The translations under genes and the position numbers were made by a program. Shown here one piece after another: positions 36,520 to 45,215 of a DNA stretch of 64,000 nucleotides (within the stretch, counting starts at the first letter, position 1; every line of letters starts with the position of its first letter). The notes beneath the pieces are model-generated. The model made no database searches, was not told where the DNA came from, and worked only from the letters and a program-made list of their open reading frames with translations. This stretch comes from Bacillus sp. WMMC1349 (lineage in GTDB: Bacteria > Bacillota > Bacilli > Bacillales > Bacillaceae), in assembly GCF_013155385.1 (NCBI RefSeq), contig NZ_JABJUQ010000007.1, positions 1,966,001-2,030,000 of the forward strand, written 5' to 3'.

Positions 36520-37848
36520 ATGTTCGGGTCGCATATGGTTCAAATGGTTAGGGCAAACGCTCATAAACTAGATCGCCCTCTTAGGGAAAGAGTTTTGAGC
36601 CTTTATAAACCTTTTAAATGGACTCCTTGTTTCTTCCACAGTTTATTTGAAAAAGCGCTGATGAAAAATAAAAAACTATCGGTTATTATCGAATTTGAAG
36701 GCAACTGCTATCACCAAGGCTGTCAGTTTGTAAATCAAGTCATTCAACAAAAGAGACGAAACAAACTAAAAAATCATTTTCCTAATATTAACTGTTGCAG
36801 TGCTGAAGTCACACCTGCTGTGTTACAATCTCTTCTCTCACAATGCCAAGATATTCGCAAAGTTTATTTAAATCGAACAGTCTACACGTTATTGAATGTT
36901 GCAGTCGAAGCAAGTCATGCAAAAGAAGTCATTAGAAATCAGCAAAAATTAACTGGAAAAGGGGTAACAGTAGCGGTTGTAGATACCGGAATATACCCTC
37001 ATCAAGACCTTGAGGGTAGAATTAGAGCATTTAAAGATTTTGTCAATCAAAAAACTGAGCCCTATGATGATAATGGTCATGGAACCCATTGTGCCGGTGA
37101 TGTTGCCGGAAACGGAGTTTCTTCTGCTGGTAAATACCGTGGACCTGCACCTCAAGCAGATTTGATTGGAGTAAAAGTGATGAACAAAATCGGAGCAGGT
37201 ACACTGGAAAACGTGATTCAAGGAGTGGACTGGTGTATTCAATTTAATGAAAAAAATCCCGATGATCCGATAGATATCATTTCATTGTCCCTTGGAGCAG
37301 AGGCGATTCAATATGAAAATGAACAGGAAGATCCGGTCGTCAAAGCCGTTGAAACAGCGTGGAACGCTGGAATTGTTGTCTGTGCAGCAGCAGGAAATTC
37401 CGGTCCCGATGCTAAAACAATTGCTAGTCCCGGGGTCAGTAACAAGATCATTACGGTCGGCTCATTGGATGACCATGACACATTAAACCGGGATGATGAC
37501 ACTGTAGCCCCTTACTCAAGCAGAGGTCCGACAATTTATGGGAAAGTAAAACCAGATCTTTTAGTACCGGGCACTGATGTGATCTCACTACGTTCACCTG
37601 GTTCTTTCTTGGATAAACTGAAAAAGTCAAGTCGAGTTGGTACAGATTATTTACAACTGTCCGGTACATCAATGGCTACACCCATTTGTGCAGGCATTGC
37701 CGCACTTATTCTTGAACAAGTCCCTAATGCAAAACCTGATGAGGTAAAAAGTCTTTTAAAGAACGGAACAGATCTCTGGAAAGACAGGGATCCAAACATT
37801 TATGGTGCTGGTTATATCAATGCTGAACATTCTGTCCCCAAAAGCTAA
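36520..37848 (+). CDS. aprX: Intracellular subtilisin-like serine protease AprX
   Basis: 442 residues, the same length as B. subtilis AprX and matching it closely from MFGSHMVQMVRANAHKL onward. No signal peptide, so cytoplasmic. Catalytic triad D155 (VAVVDTG), H187 (NGHGTHCAGD) and S384 (SGTSMATP), with oxyanion N293. Start ATG follows AAAGAGGTG. AprX is expressed late in growth in B. subtilis. Confidence 0.95.
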   Translation: MFGSHMVQMVRANAHKLDRPLRERVLSLYKPFKWTPCFFHSLFEKALMKNKKLSVIIEFEGNCYHQGCQFVNQVIQQKRRNKLKNHFPNINCCSAEVTPAVLQSLLSQCQDIRKVYLNRTVYTLLNVAVEASHAKEVIRNQQKLTGKGVTVAVVDTGIYPHQDLEGRIRAFKDFVNQKTEPYDDNGHGTHCAGDVAGNGVSSAGKYRGPAPQADLIGVKVMNKIGAGTLENVIQGVDWCIQFNEKNPDDPIDIISLSLGAEAIQYENEQEDPVVKAVETAWNAGIVVCAAAGNSGPDAKTIASPGVSNKIITVGSLDDHDTLNRDDDTVAPYSSRGPTIYGKVKPDLLVPGTDVISLRSPGSFLDKLKKSSRVGTDYLQLSGTSMATPICAGIAALILEQVPNAKPDEVKSLLKNGTDLWKDRDPNIYGAGYINAEHSVPKS

Positions 37849-37854
37849 TGTTAC

Positions 37855-37892
37855 GAAAAAATCCCGCCCGTTTTCGGATGAATTCGGGCGGG
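37855..37892 (-). terminator. Terminator for the minus-strand ATP-grasp gene
   Basis: CCCGCCCG/CGGGCGGG 8-bp stem, with the T run (GGATTTTTTCG) on the minus-strand side. It lies between the convergent aprX and ATP-grasp genes and may also slow aprX transcription. Confidence 0.65.
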
Positions 37893-38058
37893 TCCATCAT
37901 CCTTAAGTTCTGATTTGATCGGATCTATATTTTCTGTAAATTGAACATGTGCTTTTTTCGTACTAATTTCAAATATAAAAAAACCTTGGTCATCGGTGCC
38001 GGGAAATGATAAAGATTACACCAGTTTTAGCACATGTTTGAGATCATAATATGATTCT
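37893..38058 (-). other. Possible coding relic downstream of the ATP-grasp pseudogene
   Basis: A minus-strand frame reads FFIFEISTKKAHVQFTENID then PIKSELKDDGPARIHP. It looks protein-like but has no start and matches nothing I recognise. Confidence 0.25.
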
Positions 38059-38949
38059 TTAGTGTTGGGAACATGTCTGTTTATCCTCCCAAACAGATGA
38101 TTGATCAAACCATGTTGCCAACTCTTGAATCCGGTTAACTAATTGTTCTTCCGAATCACCTGAAATGCAATAACCGGCTATCGCATCTACACTTGATGAT
38201 GAACCATTATACATTTGACCTAGCTTTGCTGACAGATCCTGTTTTGTGACCCAATTGGCAAAAGGACGACATGGTATTTCCTTAAGTAAACCTTTCTTTG
38301 GAGGAATTAACAGTCAGCCACTCTGTACCTTTGGACCTTGAAAATCGTAAGCAGGCTTTACTGCTAATCCACATTGTGCTTGTGTGACTAAATAATTCAT
38401 ATCAAACCCAAATGCTTGTTGAATGGTTTGACGTACATATCCCCCTCCTGTTCGGCTCGCAATTTCACAAAATATTAATTCATCACTGGTGTTATAAAAT
38501 ACTTCTGCATGAAATGAAGTGTTTTCTGGTGTTGGTAGTGCCGCAAGCGCCTTTTTTGTGTAATCGATTAATCTTTGTGTTAATGGATTATCTCTGCTCA
38601 ACTGATAACTTCCAAGTGCTTTGTCTTCTTGGAATGCAAGACATCCATTTATGTATTTAGACGGCCAACAATGAACAACATCTCCATTTAAAACAAATCC
38701 ATCAATATGATACATGTCACCTTCAATGTATGTCTCTATTTCCATATTTTCTTCTACCCCGCTCGTAAGATAATTTATGAAGTCTTTACGATCGCGCAAT
38801 ATTGTTGTACTGATGGAACCCATTCCAGCGACTGGTTTAATAATGACAGGATAACCGTGTTTTTGAATAAAATGATAGATATCAATAGCCGATTCAACTT
38901 TTAAATAATGGGGAACTGCCAAACTAGCTTTTCGAACAATGTAAATCAA
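38059..38949 (-). pseudogene. ATP-grasp domain protein, N-terminally truncated and with an internal stop
   Basis: The frame carries an ATP-grasp core: HGYPVIIKPVAGMGSISTT is the ATP-binding strand-loop, IETYIEGDMYHIDGFV the metal-loop region, and IASRTGGGYVRQ the C-terminal motif. The first ~100 residues of such proteins are absent. A TGA at 38314-38316 (after KVQSG) stands where Trp is expected, and the same frame continues for 85 codons (LLIPPKKGLLKEIPCRPFAN) to 38059. Not functional as it stands. Confidence 0.75.
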
Positions 38950-39207
38950 CCGACTGTTGGATTACAATTTAATGGATTAAGCGAAACGGTAAGAGCAGTT
39001 ATGGAAAGGTATGGAATAACACTTGTTTCAGCTCTTGAAGTCAAAGAATATATTCTTAACGGCAATTTAGCAAAGGTTGATGTAGAGGGAATTAATTTAA
39101 AAAATCCGATATCAATGTGTATTAGAAAAGAAGATGTATTTTCAGATCCTGCACTTCAATTCGTACAAATCGTATTAGAAGATATGAAGAGCTCAAATCC
39201 TAAATGA
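38938..39207 (+). pseudogene. LysR-family regulator C-terminal relic
   Basis: The plus-strand frame gives GLSETVRAVMERYGITLVSA then VEGINLKNPISMCIRKEDVF, the last third of a LysR effector domain. It runs straight out of the truncated 5' end of the ATP-grasp gene on the other strand; two genes have lost their 5' ends at the same junction (about 38930-38945). The open frame at 38908 is chimeric. Confidence 0.65.
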
Positions 39208-39349
39208 TGACGTACCGCTCAATCCTGTCTTGATCGATTATGTATTAAGAAAAAGACTGAATTTTGAATCCCCTACAAGCAACAGACAAAAAAGCCCACC
39301 ATGCAACGAAAGCACAGTGGTTAGATAACTTAATAGCCAGCTTTAAGCA

Positions 39350-39802
39350 TCAAATGATGTGATTAACAGCTACATAAATCGCAACTTGAGCATCTTTTTG
39401 ATCCATTATATGATCATATACTTCAAAATCTCCGGTATATGTCCGCAATGATTTTTTGTCCCATGTCCAAATTTCTTGCCATGTTTCTAGCACTACTTCC
39501 TCTACCAATCCCCGTCGTGAAACAAAGACGGCATATGTGGAAGCTGGGAGTGTGATCACATTATGGGTTGATTGTTCGGGTTGCAGTTCAGTAAAACTGC
39601 CGAGTGAGAAAGTATATGTGCCATATTCATCAGATTCATAATTAGAATATAAAGCGATTTGTGATCCTTCATTTTTTTCTTTGCATAATGTCCACAGTGA
39701 AGGTATTTTCCCTGCTCCCGATATTTCAAGCTTATTGTTCGTCACTGTCGACCTTCCGACAAATCTTTTTTTATCTAAAATCTCGAAATGGGAAAAGCTC
39801 AT
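39350..39802 (-). CDS. GyrI/AraC-effector-like small-molecule-binding protein
   Basis: 150 residues of the stand-alone effector-binding (GyrI-like/SOUL) type: FEILDKKRFVGRSTV at the start, VITLPASTYAVFVSRRG and WQEIWTW in the middle, DFEVYDHIMDQKDAQVAIYV at the end. Binds a small hydrophobic ligand in known members. Its start overlaps the stop of the zinc-ribbon gene by 4 bases. Third gene of the WYL-regulator operon. Confidence 0.85.
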   Translation of the reverse strand: MSFSHFEILDKKRFVGRSTVTNNKLEISGAGKIPSLWTLCKEKNEGSQIALYSNYESDEYGTYTFSLGSFTELQPEQSTHNVITLPASTYAVFVSRRGLVEEVVLETWQEIWTWDKKSLRTYTGDFEVYDHIMDQKDAQVAIYVAVNHII

Positions 39803-40080
39803 TTTGTTTGTCCTTCCGTTTTTTCAGCTGAGTTCCAACGCTTTAAATGTGGTAGTGTACTTTCTAATAAAGTTCTTGCTTCAGTTTCTGACTTACCGGC
39901 CTCCTTTACATATGGGACACATAGATTGATCATGTTTTCTAGTGTGGCATCAGGCTGTTTAAAAGCACCTTTTTCATAGCAGTAAAGACAATATTCATGA
40001 TTTTTACTCCCAACCGCTTCTGTTCCAAACAATTCTTCATTCATTGGCATACCACAGCTTTGACAAAATAATTGATTCAT
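39799..40080 (-). CDS. Putative zinc-ribbon protein
   Basis: 93 residues with four cysteines, CxSC GMPM near residues 6-9 and YCLYC near 30-33, the putative zinc-ribbon family. GAGGAATGA-type site upstream of the start. Often encoded next to transcription regulators and GyrI-like proteins, as here. Role unknown. Confidence 0.85.
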   Translation of the reverse strand: MNQLFCQSCGMPMNEELFGTEAVGSKNHEYCLYCYEKGAFKQPDATLENMINLCVPYVKEAGKSETEARTLLESTLPHLKRWNSAEKTEGQTK

Positions 40081-40133
40081 ATTTCATTCCTCCTTTACCT
40101 ACATCATACAAAACGAAACCTGACAACATTGTG

Positions 40134-41069
40134 TCAGGTTTCATATAAATCATTAATTTGTTTTGCGAGTTCTTTTACTTTTTGGCGGATATGTGCGGGG
40201 TGGAGAATTTCAATATGGGTTCCAAATTGCAATAGAAAGCCGTAAAGCCAATCATCTTCCGGATATGAAACAGACGCAATACAAGATCCGTTCTTATATG
40301 TAAGAGAATCATAGCCAAACCATTCTCTTGCTAAAGATTCCCCTGACGGTTTGATCAAAAGCGTGAGATCTGTCATATTTTCAGGCTTATGCCATTCTGT
40401 CTCCCAGGGAAGTTCGCTCAAATGAACTTCTCTTCTTTTAAACTGATCTTGAAAAATATGAATATCTTTTATTCGAACGAGTTTAAAAAAACGAAAAGCT
40501 TGTCTTTCAAGACAAAAGGCATACAGGTACCAATGTCTTGCCTTTAAGACAAGAGTATGAGGTTCGACACGGCGCTCTCCTATTTTGCCGTCTTTATTAA
40601 CGTATGTAAACGATACACTATTTGCATGATCTATCACTCGATTGAACAGCTGTATTTTTTCTTTTATTCCCTTACTTTCTCCCCATGAAGAAATGTCAAT
40701 AAACCATTTTTCCGTTTTTTCACGGAATTTAGGCCATTCTTCCTTTGAGACGAGCAAGCGAATCTTTTGCAATGCGGCTCCGTCATGAAATGATTTATAA
40801 GTTGATGATACGCTTTCAAGGGCAGTTGTGATTGCAGCCAGTTCATCCGCCGAAAGCAGCTTGTTTTCCAAGCGATACTGTTCCATCATGCTAATTCCGC
40901 CTCCTGATCCTTGAGACGTGATAATTGGGATACCGGCCTGATTTATCGCTTCAATATCACGGTATATTGTCCTGACTGAGACCTCGAATAAGTCAGCAAG
41001 TTCTTTTGCCTGAATTTGTCGCCGGCTGATTAACAAGACAACAATCGCGAGCAAGCGGTCAATCTTCAT
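40134..41069 (-). CDS. HTH/WYL-domain transcriptional regulator (YafY/YobV type)
   Basis: 311 residues from MKIDRLLAIV; an ATG 12 bases earlier directly abuts AAGGGAGG. N-terminal HTH (LADLFEVSVRTIYRDIEAIN, about residues 22-42) and a WYL domain (about 135-225; the core reads HWYLYAFC). It probably controls its own operon with the zinc-ribbon and effector-binding genes downstream. The WYL ligand is unknown. Confidence 0.9.
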   Translation of the reverse strand: MKIDRLLAIVVLLISRRQIQAKELADLFEVSVRTIYRDIEAINQAGIPIITSQGSGGGISMMEQYRLENKLLSADELAAITTALESVSSTYKSFHDGAALQKIRLLVSKEEWPKFREKTEKWFIDISSWGESKGIKEKIQLFNRVIDHANSVSFTYVNKDGKIGERRVEPHTLVLKARHWYLYAFCLERQAFRFFKLVRIKDIHIFQDQFKRREVHLSELPWETEWHKPENMTDLTLLIKPSGESLAREWFGYDSLTYKNGSCIASVSYPEDDWLYGFLLQFGTHIEILHPAHIRQKVKELAKQINDLYET

Positions 41070-41162
41070 AACACCGATCATCCTCCCTTTTTTCCATTTG
41101 TTTTTTCGGTTCCAATCTGAAGAAGTTGTACATATATTTGAATTAAGGGAGGTTTAAAAAAG

Positions 41163-41678
41163 TTGCAGTTCAGTTTTTACAGCCTAAATTTGCTGGTTGC
41201 CGTCTGCTTTATTGTTTTTCTAAAATTAAAAAAAGCGCTCGGTTTTCAGCCCATTCAGCAGGTTCGAGTAGTGATCAGACTGTTTCTCTTTTCTATCCTT
41301 ACTGCTCTATTGCTGACGATGAGCGCTTTTAATCCCTTAGCATATCTATATGATACAGTTGGAATTATTGCAGGATTGGTATTAACGGTATATGCTCTCA
41401 GACACATTTCATTTGAATACCGTGATGGCACTCTTTATTATCGGACACATTTGTGGGTTGAGCTTGCGATTTTGTCTATATTTTCATTTCGGCTTTTTAA
41501 TCGAATCATGAATCTCAAGTTTCTCCAAGCATTAACGGAAGGGCATTCCTTGGCGTGGGGTGAGTTCTTTTCAGAAGATCCTGCAACAATGATCTGTTTT
41601 TTTGTACTGGCTGTCTATTACATCGGTTTCTCTTTTTTTATTCTTAAAAAGCAAATTAATCATGCTGGGTATGATTGA
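41163..41678 (+). CDS. Integral membrane protein, possibly CcdC/DUF1453-like
   Basis: 171 residues, start TTG nine bases after GGGAGGT. About five hydrophobic segments; the central [20 protein letters not shown] segment is reminiscent of DUF1453/CcdC proteins, but I am not certain. Divergent from the WYL regulator and convergent with czrA, overlapping its 3' end by 23 bases. Confidence 0.65.
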   Translation: MQFSFYSLNLLVAVCFIVFLKLKKALGFQPIQQVRVVIRLFLFSILTALLLTMSAFNPLAYLYDTVGIIAGLVLTVYALRHISFEYRDGTLYYRTHLWVELAILSIFSFRLFNRIMNLKFLQALTEGHSLAWGEFFSEDPATMICFFVLAVYYIGFSFFILKKQINHAGYD

Positions 41679-41976
41679 TCATCTGCTTAAGGACATCCAA
41701 TACATGCTGATCCTCCGGAGAATAGAAAATAGACGTCCCTTCCCTTCTGGATTTCACAAGCCTCAAGTTTTTTAAAAACCTCAGTTGGTGGGAAACCGTT
41801 GACTGAAGAAGACTAAGTTTTTCTGCGATTTCATTTACTGAATACTCCCCTTGAGAAAGCAAATGAAGGATTTTGATTCTCGTCGGGTCTGAGAGTGCTT
41901 TAAACGTCTGTGAGACAAGAAATAAAGTTTCTTCATCTAATTCAATACGCTTCTGTTTTTGATTTTGCTCGTTCAT
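41656..41976 (-). CDS. czrA: ArsR-family zinc/cobalt-sensing repressor CzrA
   Basis: 106 residues; the ATG at 41976 follows AAAAGGTGA. Winged HTH with [20 protein letters not shown]. The last helix carries D89, H91, H102 and H105 with the exact spacing of the alpha-5 zinc site of CzrA (D-x-H-x10-H-xx-H), so this is a metal sensor rather than a generic ArsR protein. No exporter gene (czcD/cadA) is adjacent; targets are likely elsewhere. A palindromic operator precedes it. Confidence 0.9.
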   Translation of the reverse strand: MNEQNQKQKRIELDEETLFLVSQTFKALSDPTRIKILHLLSQGEYSVNEIAEKLSLLQSTVSHQLRFLKNLRLVKSRREGTSIFYSPEDQHVLDVLKQMINHTQHD

Positions 41977-41996
41977 GTTTTTCACCTTTTCCGTAC

Positions 41997-42014
41997 GATA
42001 TGTTCATACATATC
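41997..42014. promoter_or_regulatory. Candidate CzrA operator
   Basis: GATATG-ttcata-CATATC, a 6-6-6 inverted repeat 21 bases upstream of the czrA start, within the ATATGAACAT-rich pattern typical of ArsR/SmtB boxes. Suggests autoregulation. Confidence 0.6.
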
Positions 42015-42065
42015 ATATACTAAAAGAAGCCGTATTGAAAAGCTTTCACTTTTTTTGATAGCAAA

Positions 42066-42094
42066 CTAGCATCCCAAAAATCACGGGATGCTAG
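42066..42094. terminator. Hairpin between czrA and the 84-residue gene
   Basis: Perfect 10-bp stem CTAGCATCCC/GGGATGCTAG; the TAG of the minus-strand gene lies in it, and CTTTTT follows on the plus side. Confidence 0.6.
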
Positions 42095-42345
42095 CTTTTT
42101 CCTTTCCGATAGACATTTTCCAACTGAGAAAAAGAAATATCTCCAGCAGCACAATCTACGGCTGCATCAACAATTTGATCAAATTGGTCTCCTGAAACAC
42201 TTTCTTGTTTTAACCATCTTTCGTATTTTTCGATTTCTTCCTCCTGCCTTTTTAAATCATCTTCTTTTCCATAGTAGTCAGAAGCATTCATTGTTTCGAT
42301 ATTTTTTTTGACTATTTCAACATAGTTTTTCAATTGATCCATCAT
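42091..42345 (-). CDS. Hypothetical small acidic protein
   Basis: 84 residues from the ATG at 42345, which follows AAAGGAGA. Highly charged N-terminal coiled-coil-like part (EDDLKRQEEEIEKYERWLKQ) and a conserved-looking tail VDAAVDCAAGDISFSQLENV. I recognise no family. Confidence 0.6.
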   Translation of the reverse strand: MMDQLKNYVEIVKKNIETMNASDYYGKEDDLKRQEEEIEKYERWLKQESVSGDQFDQIVDAAVDCAAGDISFSQLENVYRKGKS

Positions 42346-42426
42346 AAAAATCTCCTTTCTTTTTCCCACTAGACTCATCATTTACCGAATGATTTGTTTT
42401 TATGCACTGGTTATATAGACGGATAA

Positions 42427-42495
42427 TTGAACTACCCCCACTTATCGACCTTGCGGTTTGATTGAAGTGGGAGTCTTCTGTCGGAAAATGATAAA
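42427..42495 (-). repeat. 69-bp hairpin repeat resembling an IS605/IS1341 right end, copy 2
   Basis: Inverted copy of 35124-35192. On the minus strand it reads from TTTATCATTTTCCGACAG to GTGGGGGTAGTTCAA. The flanks beyond the repeat are unrelated, so it has moved or been duplicated as a discrete unit. It sits just upstream of the lysozyme-like gene. Confidence 0.6.
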
Positions 42496-42580
42496 ATATT
42501 TAACCATATATCATTTGATGTTAACTCTTAGAATATGTCATAATAAAAAAGTTGTGCAGACTTTTACAAGAGGTGAAACG

Positions 42581-43228
42581 ATGAAGAGAAAGAAGATGGG
42601 GTGTGTTGCCAAAGCTGGCTGTTTAATTTTTTTCTTGTTTGTCTTCCTTATTTGCTTTATCCTTTTCGGTCTTGAACAATTGAAATGGCTTCCGCTCGAC
42701 ACTGAACCTATTATTATGGAGAGATTGAAAGACTATAAGCCTCTTGTAGAAGATAAACTAGAAGAAAATGGACTTAAACAATATACCTCCATTCTTCTTG
42801 GCATTATGTATCAGGAGTCAAAAGGTAAAGGTAGTGATCCCATGCAATCGTCAGAATCTCTCGGTTTAAAACGAAATGAAATAGACGATCCGAATACTAG
42901 TATTAAACAAGGTGTTCGTCATTTTGTAGATATGTATCAAAAAGGGCAGAAAAATGGAGTCGATTTAAAAGCAATTATTCAAAGCTATAATATGGGATCT
43001 GGCTATATTGAGTATGTTGCGAAAAATGGAGGAAAGCATACGGAAAAACTGGCAAAGACATTTTCCAAAAAACAAGCGAAAAAAAACCCCGAGCTGTATA
43101 ACTGTGGAGGAAACAAGGATAACTTCCGCTATCCTTACTGTTTTGGAGATTTTTCTTATGCTGAGAAAGTGATGGAACGAACAAAGAAAATTGAACAACA
43201 GATTGAAGGTTTAACAAGCCATTCATAA
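42581..43228 (+). CDS. Lysozyme-like membrane-anchored muramidase
   Basis: 215 residues; ATG at 42581 after AGAGGTG. One N-terminal membrane anchor (about 13-33). The extracellular domain has the catalytic segment GIMYQESKGKGSDPMQSSES (Glu near residue 79) and the NTSIKQGVRHFVDM and QSYNMGSGYIEYV motifs of lysozyme_like/CwlT-type N-terminal domains. Such proteins cut glycan strands during conjugation or envelope remodelling. No mobile-element genes are linked here. Confidence 0.88.
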   Translation: MKRKKMGCVAKAGCLIFFLFVFLICFILFGLEQLKWLPLDTEPIIMERLKDYKPLVEDKLEENGLKQYTSILLGIMYQESKGKGSDPMQSSESLGLKRNEIDDPNTSIKQGVRHFVDMYQKGQKNGVDLKAIIQSYNMGSGYIEYVAKNGGKHTEKLAKTFSKKQAKKNPELYNCGGNKDNFRYPYCFGDFSYAEKVMERTKKIEQQIEGLTSHS

Positions 43229-43229
43229 A

Positions 43230-43266
43230 ACTGGACGTATGTATATGTACGTCCAGTTCTTTTTTC
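43230..43266 (+). terminator. Terminator of the lysozyme-like gene
   Basis: ACTGGACGTA/TACGTCCAGT stem followed by TCTTTTTTC. Confidence 0.88.
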
Positions 43267-43443
43267 GGAATTCACTGTACAATTAAAGAAACAGAAAAAA
43301 TGAGATAAAGAACGAAAAAAAGTTTCTCAATATAGTTGGACTGATGGAACCCTGCTGCATATTGGGTAACAATAGCATCTTTAGTAGGTATAACAGTAGG
43401 TCATTTAATATTGAATCCAAGGCTAATATTTGGGCAGGTGGAA

Positions 43444-43884
43444 ATGATGCTATCACTTAATAGAGCTTTAAAATTACGTGATTTAGAAGTTTTTCGTATG
43501 CTGAAAGATGGTAACATTTTATCTTACGTAATCATTGAAGATACTCGAAAGCCATTTACAGAAGAAGACAAAAAATTAGTACCATTATGTTATATGGCCG
43601 AAGAAGATATGAGTGAGATTTTAAATGTCTTTAAGATTTCAATTGTTCATGATGAAAAATTAAATGAAGATGATTCAATTTTTATAAGATCTTATTTTTC
43701 CGACTTTGTTAATAATACGGAATTAACGAATTTTATGATTAAAGAATATGTTCAAAAGGATTTATATGATGACGATGATGAAGATGACATCATTTTCTTT
43801 AATAGAATTTTACGTAGTATAGGATCAGATTATGTTATTAAGGAATTTGACGATATAAATTGGATTTATTTATCTCAAGATTGA
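43444..43884 (+). CDS. Hypothetical acidic soluble protein, immunity-like context
   Basis: About 146 residues from ATGATG after GCAGGTGG. Very acidic tail region (YDDDDEDDIIFF). Upstream in another frame the sequence ends NIWAGGNDAIT, stop, overlapping the start. That looks like a broken C-terminus of another protein, the arrangement seen in toxin-tail/immunity pairs. The family is not recognised and function is inferred only from context. Confidence 0.55.
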   Translation: MMLSLNRALKLRDLEVFRMLKDGNILSYVIIEDTRKPFTEEDKKLVPLCYMAEEDMSEILNVFKISIVHDEKLNEDDSIFIRSYFSDFVNNTELTNFMIKEYVQKDLYDDDDEDDIIFFNRILRSIGSDYVIKEFDDINWIYLSQD

Positions 43885-43904
43885 TTTCTTATTTAGATTT
43901 TGAA

Positions 43905-44014
43905 GAGCTGTCTAATTGTTCAACATAAGTCAGAGGGGGATTGCGAGACCCAGCAGGAGTAAGGAACGAGCTCCAAGGAGGCTCGCGGAAAGCGAGCAAG
44001 GACAGCCACTTTTT
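43905..44014 (-). repeat. Dispersed inverted-end repeat element, copy 3
   Basis: Begins GAGCTGTCTAATTGTTCAAC and ends GCGAGCAAGGACAGCC, with the GAGCTCCAAGGAGGCTCGCG core. About 110 bp, opposite orientation to copy 1. Confidence 0.75.
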
Positions 44015-44190
44015 ATGAGAATTTTTATTTACTATTTGCGATTGGTTGAGGTGAATTGGTATTGTCAACGGTAAGCGGACCGAAGGAAAGCATTAAGGAG
44101 TTGCACCCGAACCCTCTTGGCAAGAACGGAACATAAGCATCGCCTGCTAAATCGCATGCCATGCTTTTTTGTCCGCAACATGAACGGGCA

Positions 44191-45186
44191 TCATGTTGTT
44201 AAAAATCCGCCTTTTGTTAACATCTTTCTTACTTCAGCTTTGCTGATTAAAAAGTCTTCTGAGCTTAACTTTTTCGTTTGCAACGGTTTTGAGTCAGCGT
44301 ATTGTTTATTTAGCTCAGGAATCATGATCGATGGTAATACAACCAAAAGGTCTTCTGTATGTGTAACAGTGTGTTGGCACTCATGTGCAGAGATCAGCAC
44401 TTCATGTAGTTTTTCTCCCGGTCTTGCTCCACTTTCGATAATGGAAGACTGGTCATTTCCATACGTTTCAAGCAATATTTCTCCTATGTCCATCACCTTG
44501 CATGCTGGTGAATTCAAAATGAATGTTTCTCCACCATACCCGATTTCCGCTGCCTTTAATAACAGTTGAATCGTTTTTTCTTTGGTAATGAAGAAACGTG
44601 TCATTCTTTTGTCTGTGATCAACACCTGATTCTTCTGCTTTATTTGATCTTTAAAAAGCTGAAGAACACTTCCGCTGCTACCAAGAACATTTCCTCCCCT
44701 TACACAAATAAAGGCTGTATCTGAATTCAAGTGGTTAGCATAAATAATCAGTTTTTCACCAATCGCTTTTGTCATTCCATAAAAGTTAACAGGATCAGCT
44801 GCTTTATCTGTTGACACATTGATAACTTTTTTAATGCCGTTTTTAATTGCCGCTTCAATGACATTTTCGGTCCCAGTTACATTTGTTTTCAAAGCTTCAA
44901 GTGGCTGTTCTTCACAAACCGGTACATGCTTCAGTGCTGCTAAATGAAATACGTAATCGACCCCTTTTAAACCGGCTATTAATGCAGTTCGATCACGAAT
45001 ATCACCGATTAAAAAAGTTAACCGTTGATCTTCAATTAACCGTCTCATTCGAACTTGTCTGTCTTCGTTTCTAGAAAAGACAATTATTTTTTTAGGATTT
45101 AAAGCTAGTAACTGAAGGATCAGCTCATGCCCCCATGAACCTGTTCCCCCAGTAATGAAGATGACTTTATTTTCAAACATCCGCAT
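44191..45186 (-). CDS. UDP-sugar 4,6-dehydratase-like SDR (SpsM/CapD family)
   Basis: 331 residues, ATG after GGGGAG. Extended SDR: FITGGTGSWGHELI nucleotide-binding motif (residues 10-23) and STDKAADPVNFYGMTK, containing the T-D-K and YxxxK catalytic groups of UDP-GlcNAc 4,6-dehydratases. B. subtilis SpsM, needed for spore-surface polysaccharide, is a close relative by eye. Last gene of a minus-strand cluster with a GT4 transferase and a DUF1796 protein, consistent with a glycan role. Confidence 0.85.
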   Translation of the reverse strand: MRMFENKVIFITGGTGSWGHELILQLLALNPKKIIVFSRNEDRQVRMRRLIEDQRLTFLIGDIRDRTALIAGLKGVDYVFHLAALKHVPVCEEQPLEALKTNVTGTENVIEAAIKNGIKKVINVSTDKAADPVNFYGMTKAIGEKLIIYANHLNSDTAFICVRGGNVLGSSGSVLQLFKDQIKQKNQVLITDKRMTRFFITKEKTIQLLLKAAEIGYGGETFILNSPACKVMDIGEILLETYGNDQSSIIESGARPGEKLHEVLISAHECQHTVTHTEDLLVVLPSIMIPELNKQYADSKPLQTKKLSSEDFLISKAEVRKMLTKGGFLTT

Positions 45187-45215
45187 TTTCTCCCCTTTAT
45201 TGGAATCATCTTAAA

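Noticed and set aside
44117..44569. 150-codon plus-strand frame opposite the SpsM-like gene
   Set aside because: Antisense shadow; Cys/Ser/Phe-rich with no recognisable motif.
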